Positions 1-7,400 of a stretch of 7,756 nt of DNA are shown one piece after another. Source of the stretch: Promethearchaeota archaeon (GTDB lineage Archaea > Asgardarchaeota > Lokiarchaeia > Sigyniarchaeales > Promethearchaeaceae); contig WJKO01000450.1 of the NCBI GenBank assembly GCA_014729055.1, positions 1 through 7,756 of the forward strand, in the 5' to 3' direction. The position numbers and the translations under genes were made by a program. The notes below the pieces were generated by a model that was not told where the DNA came from, ran no database searches, and saw only the letters and a list, made by a program, of their open reading frames with translations. How positions within the stretch are numbered: position 1 is the stretch's first letter; every line of letters begins with the position of its first letter.

Positions 1-950
1 ATAGAGAATCAATTAAGTCCTTAAACAAGAAATTCGAACAATGTGACGAGCAAATAAAGAAAATAAAAGAAAAAATAACTCCTTTAAAAGATGTTAAAAA
101 CAAGTTAGAAGAAAAAGAAAAAAGCTTGGAACAATATCGGGAATCATACGATTTATATACCCAGAATGAAAAAATTTCAAATAAATTAAAAGTAAAAGAA
201 CAAAGTCTAACTGATGGAAAAAGAGAATTAGAGAAGATCCAGAAATTGTTAGATGAGAAACTAAAAGATTTAGAGGAAACAAAGGAAAAATTTGATGAAG
301 ATAGATTTCAAAAACTGAAAAAGGATATTGAAGATCTAAAGGAAGAACGCGCGGAATTAAAAGGGGAACTTAAGCAAATAAAAGCGCGTATCAAAAAGAT
401 CGAAGAAACACTAAAAGAATACAAAAAAATTGAAAACAAATTACAGGTTCTCAAGACTGAATTAGAGAAATATAAATCAATTCTTACGCTTCAAGAACGT
501 ATAAGATCTTGGTTTCGAGATTCTGGACTGAAATTAGGTGAAGTTCTTCTTCGTAAAATATCTAGTTCTGCCTCATATCTATTTCAAGAGATCATGGACA
601 ATTCCACCTTAAAACTTGAGTGGGATAAAAACTATGAAATAAAAGTCAGTTCAAATAGCGGTGAGAGAGCATTTAAACGCCTTTCGGGAGGGGAACAAAT
701 GTCTGCTGCCCTAAGCGTACGCCTAGCTTTAATAAAAATATTTTCAAAGATAGATATTGCGTTTTTCGATGAGCCTACAACTAACTTGGATTACGAGAAA
801 AAACAGAATTTAGCCCAATGTATTCAAAATATCAAGGGCTTTACACAGTTATTTGTTATTTCTCACGACGATACGTTTGAAAATATGGCAGATTATGTTT
901 TGAGATTTGAGAAAGATGAGCAAAATATAACTAAAGTAGAACCTGTTTAA
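1..950 (+). CDS. rad50: RAD50-type DNA double-strand-break repair ATPase, C-terminal part (5' end outside window)
   Basis: This is the C-terminal half of an SMC/RAD50-family ATPase, which works with the Mre11 nuclease in processing DNA ends. The frame is open from base 3, giving about 315 visible residues. A TTG at 126 could be mistaken for a start, but the 41 codons before it continue the same Lys/Glu-rich coiled coil, so the gene runs off the left edge. The first ~165 visible residues are coiled coil. The globular ATPase lobe follows, with the ABC signature LSGGE (nt 681-695), Walker B IDIAFFDEP (nt 750-776), the D-loop TNLD just after it, and the H-loop His of VISHDD (nt 864-866). Walker A and any CxxC zinc hook would lie upstream of the window. 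It ends 39 bp before nurA, its usual archaeal partner, which favours RAD50 over SbcC or a generic SMC protein. Confidence 0.9.
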   Translation, partial: RESIKSLNKKFEQCDEQIKKIKEKITPLKDVKNKLEEKEKSLEQYRESYDLYTQNEKISNKLKVKEQSLTDGKRELEKIQKLLDEKLKDLEETKEKFDEDRFQKLKKDIEDLKEERAELKGELKQIKARIKKIEETLKEYKKIENKLQVLKTELEKYKSILTLQERIRSWFRDSGLKLGEVLLRKISSSASYLFQEIMDNSTLKLEWDKNYEIKVSSNSGERAFKRLSGGEQMSAALSVRLALIKIFSKIDIAFFDEPTTNLDYEKKQNLAQCIQNIKGFTQLFVISHDDTFENMADYVLRFEKDEQNITKVEPV

Positions 951-962
951 AATATTAGAAAG

Positions 963-1037
963 ATTAGAAGCCAATATGGAGGAAAGAATGTGCCATTAGA
1001 TTATAGTCAAGTTTGGAAAAAATTAGAAGCCAATGTG
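963..1037 (+). repeat. Short direct repeat flanking the nurA start
   Basis: ATTAGAAGCCAAT occurs at 963-975 and again at 1022-1034, 59 bp apart. The match continues to 15 of 16 bases (963-978 and 1022-1037). The first copy runs up to the nurA ribosome-binding site; the second encodes LEAN in the protein. It may be chance in AT-rich DNA or the trace of a small local duplication. Confidence 0.4.
978..982 (+). promoter_or_regulatory. Ribosome-binding site deciding the nurA start
   Basis: GGAGG lies 7 nt before a GTG at 990. An ATG at 988-990 overlaps that GTG by one base, but its frame stops after three codons (ATG TGC CAT TAG). The GTG is therefore the real start. The nuoG-like gene in this window shows the same 7-nt spacing. 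Confidence 0.8.
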
Positions 1038-2246
1038 AGTAAATTCAAGGAATTTGATAAAGATTTAAATAAAGAATTAAATGCTCTAAAGAAAGCGTCT
1101 GGCGATATTTTTAAGAAAAGTTATAACGATATTATCAATGCTCTCAATAATATGACTGGGTCTACGGGTGCAAGACCCTCAAGAGAATATAAAAATGGCC
1201 TATTAGTCAAATTCAATTCCCAATTTAATAATCTCAAAGAGATGGTAGCTTGGGCTGTCAATATCCTTGAAAATAAAGTTTGTATTGGGACTGATGGCTC
1301 ACAAATATATGCACCCCCCGAAATCAATATGCCAATTGGATTGGTCCAAGTCGTCTGTTTTATAAACGAACATAACCAAAGTAAAAACTCTTATAAAGAA
1401 GACCGAGAAATAAGGATATTAGCTCCTAAAGATTTACTATATGAGAGAGTAGATAAGAAAACTGGTTCCACAATTGTATCCATCGGCGAAGAACCCGTCA
1501 ATGCGATGAGATATAAGATTGAAACCGATTTATTAACGAAATATTTGGACATGTATCATAATAAACAGCCGAAAATATCAAATATTTATGCCATTACCGA
1601 TGGATCATTAGTGCTTTCTTTTTTACAGAGAATGTCACCCGATACACAGAATACATATTATGCTGCCCTTAAAGATGCGTTAAAAAAGAGTAAACACACG
1701 AAACATCCACTTATTGGGTATGTGGATTCCTCTGCGGCAAAAGATGTTGTTGATATGTTGAAAAAACTCGATAAAACAATCCCGAAAGATACTCGATATA
1801 TCTCTGATGCATATATTCTAGAGAATTATATAACGCAATCCCAAGGTCTAAATTATACAATGAATTGGGGGGACCGTACTTGTGCTTTTATCTGCGATCG
1901 TCAAGATGGTATCTATGATGAGATATATCCAGATAAGATCGGGAAAAAATACTGTAAGATTGCGTTTTTTTATATAAAATTAAGCAGCGCGATAATGGCT
2001 CGTGTAGAGTTTCCTGCGTGGACTCTAAGAGAACCTGGAATGGTAGAGAATATTGCTAACATAATGCGGGCAGAGTCGGCAATCGGATCGGGCTACCCGT
2101 ATACAATAGACAAATGCCACCATTTAGCTGTGATTAAAGGTCAAGAGCGGTTGAAATTCTTAAGATTGTTCCAGAAATTTGGCAAACAAAACAATATTAA
2201 AATAGGAATCAAGAATAAAGCGAAATCTAAGTTAGTGAGAATTTAG
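990..2246 (+). CDS. nurA: NurA-domain 5'-3' nuclease
   Basis: This is a 418-residue NurA-family nuclease. In archaea NurA works with the HerA hexameric translocase and Mre11-Rad50 to resect DNA ends and create 3' single strands for RadA. Family landmarks visible are TDGSQ around D102 (RNase H-like first metal-binding aspartate), AITDGSL around D204, GYVDSS around D246, ISDAY around D273, and a C-terminal block with MARVEFPAW (E340), GSGYPY (366-371) and a His pair (H377/H378). These acidic residues and one of the histidines probably form the Mn-dependent active site; matching them residue by residue to characterised NurA proteins is my inference. The start is GTG at 990, chosen from the GGAGG at 978-982. 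The short 39-bp gap after rad50 points to one transcript. The N-terminal ~50 residues are rich in Lys and Asn and less conserved in character. Confidence 0.88.
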   Translation: MPLDYSQVWKKLEANVSKFKEFDKDLNKELNALKKASGDIFKKSYNDIINALNNMTGSTGARPSREYKNGLLVKFNSQFNNLKEMVAWAVNILENKVCIGTDGSQIYAPPEINMPIGLVQVVCFINEHNQSKNSYKEDREIRILAPKDLLYERVDKKTGSTIVSIGEEPVNAMRYKIETDLLTKYLDMYHNKQPKISNIYAITDGSLVLSFLQRMSPDTQNTYYAALKDALKKSKHTKHPLIGYVDSSAAKDVVDMLKKLDKTIPKDTRYISDAYILENYITQSQGLNYTMNWGDRTCAFICDRQDGIYDEIYPDKIGKKYCKIAFFYIKLSSAIMARVEFPAWTLREPGMVENIANIMRAESAIGSGYPYTIDKCHHLAVIKGQERLKFLRLFQKFGKQNNIKIGIKNKAKSKLVRI

Positions 2247-2285
2247 AAACTACGTCTTTAATATCTAAAAAATCACTTGCACTCT

Positions 2286-2301
2286 TGTTTTTTTTTCTTT
2301 T
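2286..2301 (+). terminator. T-rich tract, probable archaeal intrinsic terminator of the rad50-nurA transcript
   Basis: About 40 bp after the nurA stop there is a run of nine T (2288-2296), then C and four more T. No stable GC hairpin precedes it. Archaeal RNA polymerase commonly terminates at oligo-T tracts without a hairpin, so this is the likeliest end of the upstream transcript. The last T residues overlap the proposed TATA element of the next gene. Confidence 0.5.
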
Positions 2302-2306
2302 AAAAA
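2297..2306 (+). promoter_or_regulatory. Possible TATA box for the 71-residue ORF
   Basis: CTTTTAAAAA is an A/T-only block after its first base, centred about 38 nt before the ATG at 2340. With the usual archaeal spacing of roughly 25-27 nt, transcription would start near 2328, giving a leader of about 12 nt. That fits the lack of a clear Shine-Dalgarno sequence before this ORF. A second A/T element (ATATATAA, 2320-2327) is too close to the ATG to place the start site upstream of it. This is a pattern call only. Confidence 0.3.
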
Positions 2307-2339
2307 TGCTCATTCTCTGATATATAATGGCGACTGAGT

Positions 2340-2555
2340 ATGAGGAACATAACTGAATCAACTGAATCAGATGAATCTTCTTTCAATAATGTCATATTAG
2401 ACTCCGACAAAAAAACAGAATTGGTGGAAGATAAAACCTCTGATAATAAAACGCTTAAGAAACGAATGTTAAAATCTATTAAATCTATGGATCCAGAAAA
2501 ACGGGAGCTCTTGTTAAAGACAGAAATCTTCAGACGTTTATTTTTTGAAAAATAG
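2340..2555 (+). CDS. Small charged protein of unknown function (71 aa)
   Basis: I do not recognise this protein. The N-terminal half (residues 1-38) is rich in Ser, Thr, Asp and Glu and looks disordered. The C-terminal half (39-71) is strongly basic with periodic Leu/Ile/Met and is probably one or two amphipathic helices, including the stretch MDPEKRELLLKTEIF. There is no signal peptide, membrane segment or Cys pair. ATG 2340 is the only reasonable start: the frame has a TAA at 2325-2327 and the next in-frame Met is near residue 43. No clear ribosome-binding site precedes it. A T-rich terminator-like tract separates it from nurA, so it may have its own short-leader transcript. It converges on the redox operon. 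Composition argues for a real gene, but a spurious ORF cannot be excluded. Confidence 0.5.
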   Translation: MRNITESTESDESSFNNVILDSDKKTELVEDKTSDNKTLKKRMLKSIKSMDPEKRELLLKTEIFRRLFFEK

Positions 2556-2607
2556 ATATTTATGAAATCTATAGTAGTCTGTCATCTATTTTAAGTTGTA
2601 TAATTAT

Positions 2608-5586
2608 CTATAATTCAGCGTTCTCAAATACATGATACCATTGTCGCATACTGATCGCCCCCACTGGGCATGCAGGTATACAAGTCGCGCATTTGAAACA
2701 TCTTTCGCAGTTTATTACTGCTAGCCGACTTAGTTCTCTATCAAAGAAACCTTCATTTCTATAATATTCAAGATCTATTGCTTCATGTGGACATGCCCTA
2801 GCACAACTTCCACATCCAATACATCTATTTTCATCTATAACAATTGTTTTTTCAATACTTTCACAAGGCTTTTTATTATATTCTACCCCATCTGCCTTCC
2901 CTAATCGATTATCATTCTTCATGAAATTCCAAATATCCCAAATAATATTGCTTTTAAGTTCATCTGGCAATTCTCTAATGATATCTTCGTATTTAGATTT
3001 GAATATAGACCTATATCCAAAGGTAGAAGAAATTATGGCAACTTCTAACATTCCTAAGTCTTGGATCTTTTCGCAGAGAATTGAGTTACTAACCGTTTGT
3101 CTAATGTTTCCTTGTGTCTTTTTGATAAAATCTCTCGTTATCAGAACTGGACGCTCCAAGTATTCATATGTAATCTTATTGGTATCATGATCTCTGTATT
3201 CATTATACACATTACATGGTTGTAGTGTTAGATCAACAATAGCTTTAGATTCGTTTAATACGTGTTTATAATTATGGCATAAGCAGAAGTCATCCTTATT
3301 TATATAAATAAAATCATCATTTTCTGCATCAATAATGAGATCTATTTCATTCTCCATACAATTAATGCACCTAAGAATAGGATAAAGAGCATCTAAACCA
3401 TACTTATTGTTTGAAAATACCAGTTCTCCCGACTTTTTAAGAGTAATTTTAAGCGATGCTGCCGGATGCTCCTTATTGGTGCGTGTTTCGATTTCTGTAT
3501 AAGCACATGAACTTTTTTGTTTGTCATCTTTTCTTTGTTCTGCAATTATCTTAAAGTCGGGAACTTGCTCGGAAATATATTCCCCCCGAAAGCAGAAATC
3601 TTTTAATTTAACGTCTTTTAAGTCTAGTTCTTTGTTGATTATATGTGACTTCTGATTGTTTAAATTCTTTTCAAGCCATTTATTCATATCTGTTCTTATT
3701 TCATCCACCGATTCATAAGTAAAATCTTTCATATGTGCTTTACTTATCTTTTGAACTAAAACTTTAAAGATTTCCCAATCTGATGGGATATTATTTGGGC
3801 TGGACACTATTTTATTGAATGTTTTTTCCTTGAGTTCAATATTTGTGATTGTTCCGTTTGATTCTAAATAACTACAAGCAGGTAAAACGACATTTGCTTT
3901 TTCGGAACATTTAGATTTGAATATATCTTGAATAATCAAACAATCGAGTGATTGAATTACCTCTAAGGGAATTCTCTCAGTAGTATATACTACTTTAATT
4001 GTTCCATGTTGGATCTTGTTTTTTATATTATCGAATGAATCAGTGCAAAATCTTTCAACACCATTAATATTTGACCTGTTTCGTAAAGGTATAAGTGTTA
4101 TAGTGTCCTTTTCCTCTTGAATCGCATTAATAGTGTTAATTTGTTGATTTGTCAGACTATTTCCCACTAAAATAACAGACTTTTTCTCTGAAAACTTCTC
4201 TAAAAGTGTAGATAAACCAAATTCAGCAATATTAATATCTTCAGTCACTAAAGCCAGAGTTTCTTTCTGCACTTTAAAATTCTTTTCCCGTAATAATATT
4301 ATTTTTTTACCTTTATCATACGCCTTTTTAAGATGGACGAGGAGTACAGGATGTGTTATTTGCGGATTAGCGTTTAAGAGAATGATATTCTCATTGATAT
4401 CTATGGCATCTATTAAATCTAATTTATTTAACAATTCATTATTCTTTGTAAACGAATCCGATTGAATCATAGCCAAATTATTGCTTTTAAATACATCTTT
4501 CGCCATTTTCATAAACACAAATGCAGATTCATTAGAAAGATCAGGCGAGGCGATAAAAGCAATTTCATCACCTTTATAATTCTTTAATATATCTCCGATT
4601 TTAATAAACACATTTTCCCAATCAATCGGCACTTTTCTTGAATCCCTCGTATATACAGGATTTAGTATTCTATTTTCGCTATTAAATAATTGAATATTGC
4701 AGAATCTTCCTAAAACACATCCTTGACCGTAATTAATTTTACATTCTTCACTTGGTATAGTATCAATAATTTTTCCATCTTGTATGTAATAATGAAAACA
4801 ACAACCAATAGGACATAAATTACATATAGAGTCAATAAACTCGCCTCTATTTTCAACCCATTTCGTATTTTTTGGCGCTAATGCTCCCGTTGGACATATA
4901 TCGACGCAAGCGCCGCAGAACATACAACTTGAATTGACCAAGGAAATATCATTAGCTGTTGAAATATAAGCTTCATATCCTCTATCCATGAAATCTATTG
5001 CATTAACTCCTCTTATTTCACTACAAACACGAACACATCGTCCACATTTTATGCAAAGATTATAATTACGTTCAAAAAATGGTTCATCTTGGATCAAGGG
5101 ATAATTTCTATAATTAAAATCATAAGAATATTCTTCTATTCCAAGATATTCTACAACTTCCTTAAATTCACATTCCATCTTTTTAGAACAAGCGAAACAA
5201 CCGCAAACATTTTTGGTTGGTCTATTCTCGTAATCGGCGTTATAATCGTCACATACTTCCTTATGACCACATATCAAGCAATTATTAGGATGTTCACTTA
5301 ATCTTAATTGTAAAATCTCTCGACGCATTTGTTGGATTTCTTCATCGTTAGTTATTATTTCCATATCGGCAACGGCGGGTGATGAACAAGCAGTTTGAAT
5401 GGGCTTTCTAGCACCCTTAACTTTTACAATACACATCCGACATCCCCCATATGATTTTAGTCCTTCGACATTACAGAGTGTAGGAATATACACATCTGCC
5501 GTTTCAGCTACTTCGAGTATGGTCATTCCTTTTGTGAAATTCACTTTTTGTCCATCTATTGTCAATGATAATGGTTTCTGTGTCAT
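2608..5586 (-). CDS. NuoG-like multi-cluster iron-sulfur subunit with degenerate molybdopterin-oxidoreductase domain and C-terminal 2[4Fe-4S] ferredoxin
   Basis: This is a 992-residue electron-transfer subunit, numbered from the ATG at 5586. That ATG overlaps the nuoF stop (ATGA) and sits 7 nt after a GGAGG; the GTG at 5592 lies inside the ribosome-binding site. Domains in order: plant-type [2Fe-2S] (C38, C49, C52, C67); His-Cys [4Fe-4S] domain (H99, C103, C106, C112) with an extra Cys set (C128, C130, C133, C139); two ferredoxin motifs (C178-C188, C221-C231); an N7/FDH-like [4Fe-4S] motif (C255, C258, C262, C290); and a molybdopterin-oxidoreductase-like fold at ~300-615, with the family block NVVLPACSYLESNGTITN. 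An unassigned region spans ~640-910, and a C-terminal dicluster ferredoxin follows (C922-C932, C963-C973). No H-cluster motifs and no Cys/Sec at the formate dehydrogenase active-site position are visible. It probably accepts electrons from the NuoF-like subunit and passes them to an unknown partner. Confidence 0.85.
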   Translation of the reverse strand: MTQKPLSLTIDGQKVNFTKGMTILEVAETADVYIPTLCNVEGLKSYGGCRMCIVKVKGARKPIQTACSSPAVADMEIITNDEEIQQMRREILQLRLSEHPNNCLICGHKEVCDDYNADYENRPTKNVCGCFACSKKMECEFKEVVEYLGIEEYSYDFNYRNYPLIQDEPFFERNYNLCIKCGRCVRVCSEIRGVNAIDFMDRGYEAYISTANDISLVNSSCMFCGACVDICPTGALAPKNTKWVENRGEFIDSICNLCPIGCCFHYYIQDGKIIDTIPSEECKINYGQGCVLGRFCNIQLFNSENRILNPVYTRDSRKVPIDWENVFIKIGDILKNYKGDEIAFIASPDLSNESAFVFMKMAKDVFKSNNLAMIQSDSFTKNNELLNKLDLIDAIDINENIILLNANPQITHPVLLVHLKKAYDKGKKIILLREKNFKVQKETLALVTEDINIAEFGLSTLLEKFSEKKSVILVGNSLTNQQINTINAIQEEKDTITLIPLRNRSNINGVERFCTDSFDNIKNKIQHGTIKVVYTTERIPLEVIQSLDCLIIQDIFKSKCSEKANVVLPACSYLESNGTITNIELKEKTFNKIVSSPNNIPSDWEIFKVLVQKISKAHMKDFTYESVDEIRTDMNKWLEKNLNNQKSHIINKELDLKDVKLKDFCFRGEYISEQVPDFKIIAEQRKDDKQKSSCAYTEIETRTNKEHPAASLKITLKKSGELVFSNNKYGLDALYPILRCINCMENEIDLIIDAENDDFIYINKDDFCLCHNYKHVLNESKAIVDLTLQPCNVYNEYRDHDTNKITYEYLERPVLITRDFIKKTQGNIRQTVSNSILCEKIQDLGMLEVAIISSTFGYRSIFKSKYEDIIRELPDELKSNIIWDIWNFMKNDNRLGKADGVEYNKKPCESIEKTIVIDENRCIGCGSCARACPHEAIDLEYYRNEGFFDRELSRLAVINCERCFKCATCIPACPVGAISMRQWYHVFENAEL

Positions 5587-7394
5587 TTGCACCCCTCCGA
5601 CACTTTATATATTGCTCCAAAATTGCACGAACTGTAACATAACCCGCATCTAACACATAAATCGGGATTTATTTCATGCGGTTGCTTCCGTTCCCCTTGA
5701 ATTGCGTTTTGAGGGCAATTCTTTGCACATAATCCACATCCTTTGCATTTTTCTGCATCAATTTTATATTCTATTAGAGAATCACACACTAATGCGGGAC
5801 AATATCCATTAATATGAGCGATATATTCATCTCGGAAATATTTAAGTGTTGTAAGAACGGGATTTGGTGCTGTTTGTCCCAGACCACACAAACTCGACTT
5901 TTTCACTAAATGAGCTAACTGTTCCAGTTTTTCCAAATCTTCCATTGTTCCTTTACCGTTCTTAATCTTTGTTAGTAGAGTTAACATTTTGTGGGTTCCA
6001 ACGCTACAAGGGGTACATTTCCCACAAGATTCTTTTTGAGTAAACGTAATAAAAAAATGAGCTAATTCTACCATACAAGTCGACTCATCCAATACGATTA
6101 ATCCACCTGATCCCATTATTGCACCTAGAGCAGTTAGATTCGAATAATCTAAAGGAGTATCTAAGAATTGTCTGGGAATACACCCGCCAGAAGGACCACC
6201 AATTTGGATGGCTTTAAATTTTTTGCCACCAGGTATTCCTCCGCCAATATCATATACAACGGTTCTAATTGTCGTACCTATTGGTATTTCAACTAAACCA
6301 GAATTATTGATTTTACCTGTTAAAGCTATGATAATTGTGCCTCCCGATTCCTCTGTACCAATATTTGCGAACCAATCTGCGCCATTTGCAATTATTTTAG
6401 GAATCGATGCATAGGTTTTGACATTATTTATGTTCGTAGATTTTCCCCATAATCCGGAGTTAGCAGGAAATGGAGGACGTGGTCGTGGCATCCCTCTTTC
6501 ACCCTCGATAGATGCCATTAATGCAGTTTCCTCACCACAAACAAAGGCACCTGCACCCTTTTTTAGTTCGATATTAAAATTAAAATTAGAATCAAAAATA
6601 TTTTTTCCTAAAAATCCTCGTTCTTCTGCTTGTTCTAGAGCGATTTCTAATCTCTGTATAGCTAATGGGTATTCTGCTCTTAAATAAATAAACCCTTGAT
6701 TAGCCCCTATTGTATAAGCCGCGATTATCATTCCTTCAATAACGCTATGAGGATCTGATTCTAATGTGCTACGATCCATAAATGCACCGGGATCACCCTC
6801 ATCTCCATTACATACTATGTATTTGATAGGACCTTTCGCGTTTTTGGCGAAAGTCCATTTCAAAAAAGTCGGAAATCCAGCGCCTCCTCTCCCTCTTAAC
6901 TTAGATATCTTTAAGATATCTATTACTTCGTTTGGGCTAAGTTCTTTAATTACTTTTTCTGCCGACTTATACCCTTTAACTCCTAAATAGTCTTCAATAT
7001 TCTCTGGATCTATTTTACCAAAGAATTCCTTAATGATTGGTTTTTGTTTATAATAAAATTGAACATCTTCCATATTTTTAATGCTCTCACCTGTTTTAGG
7101 ATCCTTATAAAGTAGCGCTTCTACGACTTTGTTATTAATTAGATGATTTTTTACTATTTGTTCAGCATCACGTGGTTTAACTTGAACATAAAGAACATTA
7201 TCTGGTTGGATTACCATAATTGGACCCATTTGACAGAACCCGTGACATCCTGTTTTCTTAATCTTAACGTTTAATTCCTGTTTTTGGATTAAATCTTCTA
7301 ATTCTTCTTGTATTTCCCTTGCTTGAGATGAATTACATCCGGTACTTCTACATAAATATATAGTTCTTTCTTTGATTTTATCCTTCATCGTCAT
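5583..7394 (-). CDS. nuoF: NuoF/HndC-like NADH- and FMN-binding flavoprotein subunit with extra ferredoxin domains
   Basis: This 603-residue soluble subunit should bind NAD(H) and FMN and pass electrons between NAD(H) and Fe-S clusters. It has the longer HndC/HymB/HydB layout rather than the ~445-residue complex I NuoF. A thioredoxin-like [2Fe-2S] domain comes first (C15, C20, C50, C54). The flavin/NADH core follows, with RGRGGAGF (167-174), CNGDEGDPGAF (195-205) and GAGAFVCGEETAL (280-292). An SLBB segment is next, then the N3-type [4Fe-4S] motif ESCGKCTPC (C457, C460, C463) with C503. A C-terminal 2[4Fe-4S] ferredoxin ends the protein (C550-C560 and C580-C590). The start is ATG 7394, 6 bp after the nuoE stop; ATG 7388, two codons in, is an alternative, since the only ribosome-binding match is a weak AGGA at 7399-7402. 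It overlaps the nuoG-like gene by 4 bp. Its function within the complex is inferred from family and context. Confidence 0.92.
   Translation of the reverse strand: MTMKDKIKERTIYLCRSTGCNSSQAREIQEELEDLIQKQELNVKIKKTGCHGFCQMGPIMVIQPDNVLYVQVKPRDAEQIVKNHLINNKVVEALLYKDPKTGESIKNMEDVQFYYKQKPIIKEFFGKIDPENIEDYLGVKGYKSAEKVIKELSPNEVIDILKISKLRGRGGAGFPTFLKWTFAKNAKGPIKYIVCNGDEGDPGAFMDRSTLESDPHSVIEGMIIAAYTIGANQGFIYLRAEYPLAIQRLEIALEQAEERGFLGKNIFDSNFNFNIELKKGAGAFVCGEETALMASIEGERGMPRPRPPFPANSGLWGKSTNINNVKTYASIPKIIANGADWFANIGTEESGGTIIIALTGKINNSGLVEIPIGTTIRTVVYDIGGGIPGGKKFKAIQIGGPSGGCIPRQFLDTPLDYSNLTALGAIMGSGGLIVLDESTCMVELAHFFITFTQKESCGKCTPCSVGTHKMLTLLTKIKNGKGTMEDLEKLEQLAHLVKKSSLCGLGQTAPNPVLTTLKYFRDEYIAHINGYCPALVCDSLIEYKIDAEKCKGCGLCAKNCPQNAIQGERKQPHEINPDLCVRCGLCYSSCNFGAIYKVSEGCK
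5594..5598 (-). promoter_or_regulatory. Ribosome-binding site of the nuoG-like gene
   Basis: On the minus strand GGAGG (extended to GGAGGGG through 5592) lies 7 nt before ATG 5586-5584. The upstream GTG at 5592-5590 overlaps the last G of this site and so cannot be used with it. The site lies inside the 3' end of nuoF, which suggests translational coupling. Confidence 0.75.
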
Positions 7395-7400
7395 GACATC

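Noticed and set aside
126..128. TTG as start codon of a 274-residue protein
   Set aside because: The same frame is open and coiled-coil-like back to base 3, so this is an internal Leu of rad50.
2327..2356. Nine-codon ORF starting ATGGCG that overlaps the start of the 71-residue gene
   Set aside because: It is very short, has no ribosome-binding site, and is expected by chance.
2552..2572. Inverted repeat ATAGAT/ATCTAT with a 9-nt loop between the convergent genes
   Set aside because: A six-base AT-rich stem is too weak to call a terminator.
2921..3190. Long open frames on the plus strand inside the redox operon (also 5089-5301, 5399-5653, 6208-6687, 6766-6990)
   Set aside because: They are antisense to well-supported Fe-S and flavoprotein coding sequence and show no family motifs.
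2608..5586. [FeFe] hydrogenase large subunit (HndD/HydA)
   Set aside because: The N-terminal ferredoxin array fits, but none of the H-cluster motifs (TSCCPxW, MPCxxKxxE, ExMxCxxGC) is present.
5590..5592. GTG start for the nuoG-like protein
   Set aside because: It overlaps the GGAGGGG ribosome-binding site; ATG 5586 has proper spacing and the ATGA overlap with nuoF.
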